Positions 8,780-15,233 of a stretch of DNA of 64,000 bases are shown in pieces. The notes below the pieces were generated by a model that saw only the letters and a list, made by a program, of their open reading frames with translations, did no database searches and was not told the origin of the DNA. Source of the stretch: CAWGAJ01 sp963820545 (GTDB lineage Bacteria; Planctomycetota; Planctomycetia; Pirellulales; Thermoguttaceae); the NCBI GenBank assembly GCA_963820545.1, contig CAWGAJ010000002.1, forward strand, positions 930,001 through 994,000. Direction: 5' to 3'. Made by a program: the position numbers and the translations under genes. Position 1 is the first letter of the stretch, and each line of letters opens with the position of its first letter.

Positions 8780-9451
8780 ATGGATTCGTTCCGAATAATC
8801 CTGGCGCTAGGGCCGGTAGCGATATATTTATTGTTGCTGGGTGCGATCAATTTGTCGCGCCGGCCGCTATTGGTTTCCGGAGGTCGCGATATCGCCGCCT
8901 TGGCCTTGACTGTATCTGGAATGTTGATTATCGGCCCCTTCGAGTTGTTCTTGCCTTGGTCGTCGGTAGTGCGTTACGGACCTTACGTTTGGGTGCTGGT
9001 GATGAGTTTCTACATGCTCTGCGTCACGATGGGCGTGCTGATGGTGCGTCCCAGGCTGGTGATTTACAATATCTCGGCGGACAAGCTGCGCCCGGTCCTG
9101 GCCGATGCCGTAACGCGCCTGGACAGCGACGCGCGCTGGGCCGGCGACAGCCTGGTGCTGCCCAATCTGGGAGTGCAACTTTCCGTCGATAACGTCCGCG
9201 CTTGGCGCAATGTGTCGCTTAGGTCGGCGGGCTCCCAGCAGAATCTCCAGGGCTGGCGCCGCTTGGAACGGGTGCTTGCTTCGGCGTTAAGTCATGAAGA
9301 AGTATCCCGCAATTTCCGCGGATTGCTCCTCTTTTTCGCCGGTCTGCTGATCCTGGCCGGATTAGGGGCCCTCATCGCCGGCGATCTTCCCGCAGTCACC
9401 CAATCGCTGACCGATCTGGCCGAGACCGTGCTGCGAATGTTCAATCCCTGA
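8780..9451 (+). CDS. Polytopic membrane protein of unknown function
   Basis: A 223-residue protein starting MDSFRIILALGPVAIYLLLLG. Hydrophobic segments lie near residues 7-25, 40-60 and 70-95, and one C-terminal segment (GLLLFFAGLLILAGLGALIA) follows a soluble middle stretch (LVIYNISADKLRPVLADAVTRLDSDARW to VSLRSAG). I know no family for it. The ATG at 8780 is chosen because an earlier ATG at 8711 falls inside the REP-like hairpin cluster. Confidence 0.65.
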   Translation: MDSFRIILALGPVAIYLLLLGAINLSRRPLLVSGGRDIAALALTVSGMLIIGPFELFLPWSSVVRYGPYVWVLVMSFYMLCVTMGVLMVRPRLVIYNISADKLRPVLADAVTRLDSDARWAGDSLVLPNLGVQLSVDNVRAWRNVSLRSAGSQQNLQGWRRLERVLASALSHEEVSRNFRGLLLFFAGLLILAGLGALIAGDLPAVTQSLTDLAETVLRMFNP

Positions 9452-9517
9452 TGAAAAAGGGATGGACGATGAGAGACAAACGCCGATAGCTGACTTCGGA
9501 AAACTGATTACAAAAAA

Positions 9518-9544
9518 CTATCTACTATCTACTACCTACTATTT
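9518..9544. repeat. CTATCTA/CTACTAT heptamer array
   Basis: 7-bp periodic repeat (TAGTAGA family on the minus strand) overlapping the stop codon of the ASCH-domain gene. Confidence 0.85.
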
Positions 9545-9871
9545 GCACTTTTTCCGCTGTTCTTCCGGCGGCAGCAAGCGAAAGACAAGCCGATATGCCC
9601 GATATCCTCTGGCCAATTGTTGCGGATAGAGCCGGGCGATTTCCCCGCGCAGCTGATCGGCTGTTTCAAACCCGTCGGGCCGCGCGTCCTCGTCTGTAAG
9701 CGAATCGACTTGCACCTCTTCGACCCTGATAACTCGAATGTATCCTGCGCCGGGAATATAACTCCGCTGGCCGGGGCGCATCCGCCGGTATTTCCACAAG
9801 CGGATGGTTTGCGTCTTTTCACCCGCACGGATCGCGGATAAAAATTTTCTCTTGAATAAAAGCATATCCAT
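9539..9871 (-). CDS. ASCH domain protein
   Basis: A 110-residue single-domain ASCH protein. Features are MLLFKRKFLSAIRAGEKTQTIRLWKYRRMRPGQR, the lysine- and arginine-rich entry typical of ASCH, followed by a beta-rich segment (YIRVIRVEEVQVDSLT) and a helix. ASCH is a PUA-like RNA-binding fold, and some members hydrolyse N4-acetylcytidine. The EKTQTIR segment fits the family's usual (K/R)T-x-(T/E)xR motif. The gene is monocistronic and opposite to its neighbours. Its stop codon is supplied by a heptamer repeat. Confidence 0.75.
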   Translation of the reverse strand: MDMLLFKRKFLSAIRAGEKTQTIRLWKYRRMRPGQRSYIPGAGYIRVIRVEEVQVDSLTDEDARPDGFETADQLRGEIARLYPQQLARGYRAYRLVFRLLPPEEQRKKCK

Positions 9872-10221
9872 ATCCTATAAATCCTGGCCCAAAGAGCAAG
9901 CTTTCTCGGCAACAATTGTGGGAAGATAACGACGGCACCTGGATAAACGAAGCTGCTGAATGCATTATTTAGGCCGGTTTTGCAGGTCAATCCGGAATAA
10001 TCTCTGGAATTGGTTTAAGAGCCTGTGACGCTACTAACGGATGCCGTGGTCCGCTTGAACCTTCTTTGACGGCTGTTCAGGTCCATTGTATTCCCGAGGT
10101 CCCTTCAGGGCTGTTTTTCCTTAGCGCGGCCGGAATAATCGACCGATCAGTCAAAATAATAAGCACCTGCACGGACTGTCTGAAAATCAGGTATGGATTA
10201 CCGTTTATTCACGGAAGATCA

Positions 10222-11958
10222 ATGAATTGGTTTGTACATGTTTTACCGAATGCTTTGAAGACCTTGGTTATAGGGCTTTCCTTGGCCGCGGTGCCTTATC
10301 TGGCATCGCTTTATTATTGCTCGTCCGATCCCCGGCCGACGGAAAATACACCACTCTCACCCGCTGCCGATACGGCCGCTTCTTCGCCGCCGAACGTCTT
10401 GCCCGCGCCTGATGCGGCTTGTCGTTTACAAACCGGTGATTCACAGTCGAAGCCAATTTTGGCCGCCGGCTTTCCCGCCCCACAGAGCGAGGCCCTCGAT
10501 GCCGCCCCCGGGCCGGAGTTGGCCGATCCCCAGCAGGCTGATAATACGCAACAGGCTTACATTCCTCCCGTGGGCATTATTTTAGAAGAAAATTTCGATC
10601 AAGCACAAGCGGTTGCGTCTCCTTCGCCGTGGATGCCCGCAGAAATGCCCATCGCCGAAGCAAAAGCGGAACCATCGCCTGACAAAGCGAAATTCTCCGC
10701 CGCACCTTCTCCTGAAGAAAAATCATCTCCCCTGCCGAAAACGCCGAAAACCGTAACAAATTCCGCTTCTTCGGCAGTGTCGGTCCCGGCCGTCCGGCCT
10801 GCGATCGTGGTTCAACAGTCCAAAACCTTTTCCACTGATTCGGGACAGCTTAATTCTTCCACAGAACCTATATCCATCAACGGGGCTCTTTCCCAAGAAT
10901 TAGAAGGCCGTTCCCAGCAGTTGGAATCCATCGCCCGACAGGCCGACCAGCAAATTCGTCATGGTTTCGAGCTGGCCGGTCGGGGAGCCTATTTTGCGGC
11001 TCGGTCGGAGTTTATTGCCGCCTTGCGTCTGGTCGCGCAAGGTTTGGATACCGATGGACAAACGACAATCCACGGCAAGTCGCTGGCGGCCGGGTTGACG
11101 GCCCTGAAAGAGGCCGACGATTTCCTCCCCCGCGGCTCACAACTGGAAGCCGATCTGGATCTTCCCAGTCTTATCGCCGGCCATACCACGCCGGTGCTGA
11201 AAGATGCCGATAAAACCGCACTTACTTCCCTGACGGCCCTGAAATGCTACTTCAACTTTGCCCAGCAACAACTCTCCCAGGCCATGGGGCGTGAAGTTGC
11301 CGGCTCCATGGCCTTGCGGGCCTTGGGAAAATTACACGAGGAAATCAGCAAAAGTAAAGGTCAGGTTGTCAAGGCCGCCGGACCAAAGGCCATGGTTTTT
11401 TATCAGGCCTCGCTACTGGTCTTCCCGCAAAATTACATGGCGGCCAACGATCTGGGCGTGATGCTGGCCCGCAATGGAAAATACGAAGACGCCGCCAAAA
11501 TGCTCGAATACTGTATTTCACTGAATAAACAGTCCACCCTCTGGCACAACCTGGCCATGGTTTATGGATCACTGGGCAGGCGCGAATTGGCGCAGCAGGC
11601 CCAGCAACAGGCCGTAATTGCCCGTCAAACAGAACAAACTCGCCGGCAAAACTGGCTGGTTTCATCCGGCGATCAGGTGCGCTGGGTCGATGAAAACACC
11701 TTTGCTCAGGCCAACAATCCTTCGGGCGTCCTTCAAGGTGTACATCCCGCGCCTGCCTCTTTGGGCAACCCCGCACCGCAACAATCCGCCCTTGTGCCGG
11801 TCGCCGTGCCGGGAATCCTCCAGCCGCCGCCCTACCAACGTTGGTCGGCTGCTGCCGATTCAGGACAACCTCCGGCGACAACCAATCGCACTTTGCCCGC
11901 CATGCGGCCCGTTACCACCACTTTGCTCCCTAAAACATCCTATGATACGCGGAGGTAA
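10222..11958 (+). CDS. Membrane-anchored TPR protein
   Basis: A 578-residue protein with an N-terminal hydrophobic segment (LPNALKTLVIGLSLAAVPYLASLYYC), so probably anchored and periplasmic. A long Pro/Ala/Ser-rich low-complexity region follows (residues about 35-215), then a helical region (ELEGRSQQLESIARQADQQI). TPR-like repeats come near residues 390-460 (YQASLLVFPQNYMAANDLGVMLARNGKYEDAAKML and WHNLAMVYGSLGRRELAQQAQ). It lies in the same orientation just before a Wza-like exporter, so an envelope or polysaccharide scaffolding role is plausible. The start at 10222 is chosen because it gives the signal segment directly; an upstream in-frame ATG at 10066 would add 52 unlike residues. Confidence 0.7.
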   Translation: MNWFVHVLPNALKTLVIGLSLAAVPYLASLYYCSSDPRPTENTPLSPAADTAASSPPNVLPAPDAACRLQTGDSQSKPILAAGFPAPQSEALDAAPGPELADPQQADNTQQAYIPPVGIILEENFDQAQAVASPSPWMPAEMPIAEAKAEPSPDKAKFSAAPSPEEKSSPLPKTPKTVTNSASSAVSVPAVRPAIVVQQSKTFSTDSGQLNSSTEPISINGALSQELEGRSQQLESIARQADQQIRHGFELAGRGAYFAARSEFIAALRLVAQGLDTDGQTTIHGKSLAAGLTALKEADDFLPRGSQLEADLDLPSLIAGHTTPVLKDADKTALTSLTALKCYFNFAQQQLSQAMGREVAGSMALRALGKLHEEISKSKGQVVKAAGPKAMVFYQASLLVFPQNYMAANDLGVMLARNGKYEDAAKMLEYCISLNKQSTLWHNLAMVYGSLGRRELAQQAQQQAVIARQTEQTRRQNWLVSSGDQVRWVDENTFAQANNPSGVLQGVHPAPASLGNPAPQQSALVPVAVPGILQPPPYQRWSAAADSGQPPATTNRTLPAMRPVTTTLLPKTSYDTRR

Positions 11959-11966
11959 CAAAGGCA

Positions 11967-12118
11967 TAAGGATGAGATGAAGGATGATGGATGAAGGCTG
12001 AATTATGAATGCTGAATAGAAAAACTGTAAACTGTGAACTATAAACTTTAAACTTCCCCCATCCGCTTGCGGTTTCGCTCTGACCACTGACCACTGTCCA
12101 CTAACCACCATCCACTGC
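11967..12118. repeat. GGATGAA array plus composite interspersed repeat, copy 2
   Basis: GGATGAA-like units (about 11970-11996) lead into the same ordered block seen at 8041-8147: ATGAATGCTGAA, ACTGTAA/ACTGTGA heptamers and CCGCTTGCGG. It ends in five 7-bp units (CACTGAC, CACTGTC, CACTAAC, CACCATC, CACTGCC) that abut the start codon of the exporter gene. Confidence 0.85.
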
Positions 12119-12119
12119 C

Positions 12120-13419
12120 ATGCGATTTTTCCCTGAACAATCCAATCTTGCCGTTCGTAACAGTATGGTTAGAAACCGGGCTTTTACCGCACTGCTCGCG
12201 GGAGTTGTGGCCTGCGTTGCGCTAAGCGTCTGGGGTGGAATGTGTTGCGAAGGAAGGAAACCAGGGGGGGCTCGACCGGGCGTAGCCACTTCGGCGAGGC
12301 TTCGCCATGCCGTTATTTATCCGGCGCGCGTCGCCTCTATAACCCCGTGCGAGCCCAATTTTATCCGCCTTTGCCAGGCCCTCGGCCCGGCAGCGCCTTG
12401 CGATATCTGTGCCGTCGATTGCTCCCAGTGTTACGGCCGTTGCCGCGGTTGGGAATCGGCCCGCATCATTGATTGGCAGGCCTACGCGCAAGGCGAATAC
12501 GTCGGCCATGCACGGCTGGCACACGTGCCCGAGTACCGCATCCGCGTCGACGATCAACTCGACATGATCTACCGCCTTACCCGGCAGGAACAGCCCGATC
12601 CCTACAAACTCAATGTCGGCGATGAAATCCGCGTGGAATCCTTCACCGATTCGGAAATCAACCGCGATCTGCTCATCCAGCCCGACGGCACCATCACCCT
12701 GCGTTTGCTGGGCCAGGTTCACGCCACCGGCCGCACCGTGACCCAACTCCGCGACGACCTGGATGCACTCTACAAAAAATATTACAAGGTTCCCTCCATT
12801 ACCGTCACGCCGTTGAAGGTCAATACCAAGTTGGAAGACCTCCGCGCCACGGTCGACCGCCGGGCGGGCATTGGCGGCCAAAGCCAGTTGGTCCGCGTCA
12901 CGCCCGAAGGCACGATCTCGCTGCCCGCCATCGGTTCGGTCCAGGCCCAAGGGCTCACGCTTAACGAATTACAGCAGGAATTAAACGAACACTATCGCCA
13001 GGTGGTCGAGGGAATCGAAATAATTCCCGTGCTGGCGCAGCGCGCCGCGATACATCTACGTGCTGGGCGAAGTTAACAGTCCCGGGCGCTTCGAGATGGT
13101 CGGCCCCACCACCGCTTTGCAGGCCGTCAGCATGGCCGGCAGTTGGCGCGTAGGTGCGAATCTGCGCCAGATCGTGGTCTTCCGCCGCGGCGACGACTGG
13201 CGCCTGATGGCCACCATGATCAACCTCGAAGGCGCGCTTTTCGGCCGTCAGCCCTGCCCCAACGGCGAAATCTGGCTCGACGACTCCGACGTGGTCATCG
13301 TCCCAAAAAGCTCCATCCTCATCGCCGATGACTTCATAAATCTGGTCTTTACCCGCGGCATCTACGGCGTGTTCCCCCTGGTTTACAACGTCAACTTTGC
13401 CAAGATCAGCTCGCTCTGA
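12120..13419 (+). CDS. Wza-like polysaccharide export protein (one frameshift)
   Basis: An outer-envelope polysaccharide export protein of about 430 residues. After a hydrophobic N-terminus (RAFTALLAGVVACVALSVWGG) comes the Poly_export domain (YKLNVGDEIRVESFTDSEINRDLLIQPDGTITLRLLGQVHATGRTVTQLRDDL). A second similar block follows (VRVTPEGTISLPAIGSVQAQGLTLNEL), then an SLBB-type domain (YIYVLGEVNSPGRFEMVGPTTALQAVSMAGSW). The last part is in another frame; the break near 13043 is explained by GCGCGC read as GCGC. The start is either ATG 12120, which abuts a repeat with no clear ribosome binding site, or ATG 12165. A tyrosine-kinase chain-length partner is not in the window. Confidence 0.82.
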
Positions 13420-13432
13420 GTTAGTGGTTAGT

Positions 13433-13605
13433 CCGCATTTCTCACCGTAGGGTGGGACAAGGTCGCGCAAGTTGTTGGTGGGTCCACGCAAACTGACATA
13501 TATGTAATTTACGGCCTGTACGATGGCGAGCATTCAATCCGCGACCGAAGTCCCACCAAGAAAACAGTTTGCTTGACCCACCCTACACGTTGGTGAGAAA
13601 TCCGG
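13433..13605. mobile_element. MITE-like element with imperfect terminal inverted repeats
   Basis: About 170 bp with no gene. The left end reads CCGCATTTCTCACC then GTAGGGTGGG. The right end, read on the other strand, is CCGGATTTCTCACC, five extra bases, then GTAGGGTGGG, giving inverted repeats of about 24 bp. A second, inner pair (GGTGGG/GTCCCACC) nests inside. A related GTAGGGTGGGAC fragment is at 15030. No transposase is present, so this would be non-autonomous. I did not find a clear target-site duplication. Confidence 0.55.
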
Positions 13606-13670
13606 GTTAGTGGGGCGTGCAAAACCGCTGCCTGTTTTGTTAAAATTTTCAGTTTTTGGTAATTACTTTT

Positions 13671-13741
13671 CAGTTCTGCGTTCTGACTTCTGCGTTCTCC
13701 TGTCCGCTTTTTTCATCCTTCATCCTTCATCCCTCATCCTT
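13671..13741. repeat. TTCTGCG and CATCCTT heptamer arrays
   Basis: TTCTGCG/TTCTGAC units (13671-13705) are followed by CATCCTT units (13714-13741). The latter overlap the 3' end and stop codon of the zinc-ribbon gene. Confidence 0.85.
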
Positions 13742-14191
13742 ATTTCCAATCCCCATCTTCCTTGCCGTCCAGTGCAAAATCTTTCCCAAGCCGAGAAAAA
13801 TTAGCCAATAAAAAAGGATCAGCAAACAGACGACCGGCACGCCCAGCACGACTTTGGTGTACTCATTTGACTCGGTCAGTAGCAACACACCGGTAATTAC
13901 ACCTAAAAAAACACACAACAGTAATGTCACAATTCGCCATGCCAGCCATATCGGCTCGAGTTTTTTGCGTCTTTGCCATTTCGATCTTTCCACTTCCACC
14001 GACTCTTCCGGAATGCCGTAACGCCTTTTAATGCCTCTGGCCAGCTTTTCATCGGCCGGGAATCCGCACTCACACGTCTCTGCCTCTGTGGCGAGTTTTT
14101 CCCCGCAATTTGCGCACCGCCCGCACTCCGGACACGCCGCCGCATCCATCTCTCTTACCGCATCGCAATCCGGGCAGTGAATGTAAGCCAT
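13727..14191 (-). CDS. Zinc-ribbon membrane protein of unknown function
   Basis: A 154-residue protein. The N-terminal 50 residues carry paired zinc-ribbon cysteines (HCPDC, CPEC, CANC, CECG). A basic linker and two membrane helices follow (WRIVTLLLCVFLGVITGVLLL and VVLGVPVVCLLILFYWLIFLGLG). The last residues (GNKDEG) and the stop codon are encoded by a GGATGAA heptamer array, so the natural C-terminus may have been replaced. A diverged copy of the first 25 or so codons lies at 14903-14980, with toxin-antitoxin fragments between. Confidence 0.7.
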   Translation of the reverse strand: MAYIHCPDCDAVREMDAAACPECGRCANCGEKLATEAETCECGFPADEKLARGIKRRYGIPEESVEVERSKWQRRKKLEPIWLAWRIVTLLLCVFLGVITGVLLLTESNEYTKVVLGVPVVCLLILFYWLIFLGLGKILHWTARKMGIGNKDEG

Positions 14192-14232
14192 AGATCAGCA
14201 ATTACTCCAGGACGGTAATGTTTCCCGACAAA

Positions 14233-14310
14233 TTATAGGTAGGCCGCCATATCTTCTTCGGTTTCCAAATATTCCGCGACATCGTACGGTTTGATCTTGC
14301 TCTTTGCCAT
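14233..14310 (-). pseudogene. N-terminal fragment of a HigA-type antitoxin
   Basis: An open frame of 25 codons with a good ribosome binding site (GAGGAG) encodes MAKSKIKPYDVAEYLETEED then MAAYL and stops. This matches the conserved start of the addiction-module antidote family (PWDxAEHLxTEEDxAAYLEAA), whose DNA-binding part would follow but is missing. It is most likely a decayed antitoxin whose toxin has gone. Confidence 0.6.
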
Positions 14311-14446
14311 GTTTAGCTCCTCTAAGGCGCTAATAAGAATAGCAAAAGCGATATCGATGGTCAAATGACGAAATTTTGCTTATAAAAAGCCAAGATTGAC
14401 GATTGGCCGGCACGCAGTTAAACTTATTATGTGGAGAGAGTGGACG

Positions 14447-14612
14447 GTGAAAAGCGTATACGTCGAAACCACGATAGTCAGCTACTTTACTGCCCGGCCC
14501 AGCCGGGAGGTAATCGTTGCCGGCGCAAGAAGCAACTCGGGAATTGTGGCCAAGACTTCTTTCCGAATATGACAGCTATATCTCGGTTCTTGTACGTGAA
14601 GAAATCCTATGA
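14447..14612 (+). pseudogene. Truncated PIN-domain toxin
   Basis: Starting at GTG 14447 the frame encodes KSVYVETTIVSYFTARPSRE, the N-terminus of a common PIN-domain nuclease family with the first metal-binding Glu. A frame change near 14530 then gives ATRELWPRLLSEYDSYISVL, continuing the same family, before a stop that overlaps the next gene's start as ATGA. Only about 55 of an expected 150 or so residues remain, and the later acidic active-site residues are absent, so it should be inactive. Confidence 0.65.
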
Positions 14613-14803
14613 AAGATCCTATTGTCGAGGAAGTACGGCGTTACCGCATGGAGCATACCCGCCGGTTCGGCGGCAACTTGAACCGCATTTACGAAGACTT
14701 ACGTCGTATTCAGCAAGAATCCGGCTGTAAAGTCGTTCGCCGCCCGCCAAAATTGCTTGCACCGAGAGAGGAAACCAAAGGAGAGGCAAAAGGGGCATCA
14801 TAA
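14609..14803 (+). CDS. Small PIN-associated partner (antitoxin-like) protein
   Basis: A 64-residue protein starting MKDPIVEEVRRYRMEHTRRFGGNLNRIYEDLRRIQ. This is the conserved form of a small protein often encoded next to PIN-domain genes of the type truncated just upstream. It overlaps that gene by four bases (ATGA). The N-terminal core looks intact, and the last 20 residues are basic and poor in features. With its nuclease broken it is probably a relic. Its role as antitoxin is inferred from context. Confidence 0.55.
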   Translation: MKDPIVEEVRRYRMEHTRRFGGNLNRIYEDLRRIQQESGCKVVRRPPKLLAPREETKGEAKGAS

Positions 14804-14902
14804 ATATTGGTATTAGATCCATCAGGGCAATGCCCAAGGCTGGATGAACTGCAGACCTTTTTGCCCGAGGCGATTGGAAGTCAACATCTTTTTACTGGGC
14901 AA

Positions 14903-14980
14903 TCCGCCCGCACTCCGGACACCCCGCTTTGTCCATCTCTCTTACCGCATCGCAATCTGGGCAGTGAATGTAAGCCATAG
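14903..14980 (-). pseudogene. Partial duplicate of the zinc-ribbon gene
   Basis: Read on the minus strand this repeats, with a few changes, the first 25 or so codons of the gene at 13727-14191 (MAYIHCPDCDAVREMD, then CPECGR). Similarity stops a few bases upstream of the ATG and shortly after the second cysteine pair. It has no downstream coding continuation. Confidence 0.75.
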
Positions 14981-15027
14981 AGCCAACTTATAGGATGCTC
15001 TGTGAGCACCTTGTTTAACGCTAGGTA

Positions 15028-15221
15028 ATCGTAGGGTGGGACATCGTCCCACCAATAATCTCGTCCCCAAGATCCGCCCGGGAAAGCAATACCCGCGAGT
15101 TAATCTCGTTCCCAAGCTCCGCCTGGGAACGAGAAAACTACAATCGATCCCATTCTCCACCGTTACCTGTGAGGCAGAGCCTCACACACATTGCGTCCCC
15201 AGGCAGAGCCTGGGAACGAAG
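15028..15221. repeat. Cluster of GTTCCCA...TGGGAAC and related hairpin repeats
   Basis: Successive palindromic units: GTGGGACATCGTCCCAC; a degenerate TCGTCCCCAAGATCCGCC unit; TCGTTCCCAAGCTCCGCC with TGGGAACGAG; GTGAGGCAGAGCCTCAC; and CCCCAGGCAGAGCCTGGGAACG. A further copy lies near 48772. They fill the gap downstream of the kinase-HD gene. Confidence 0.8.
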
Positions 15222-15233
15222 AATGTCAGTTAT

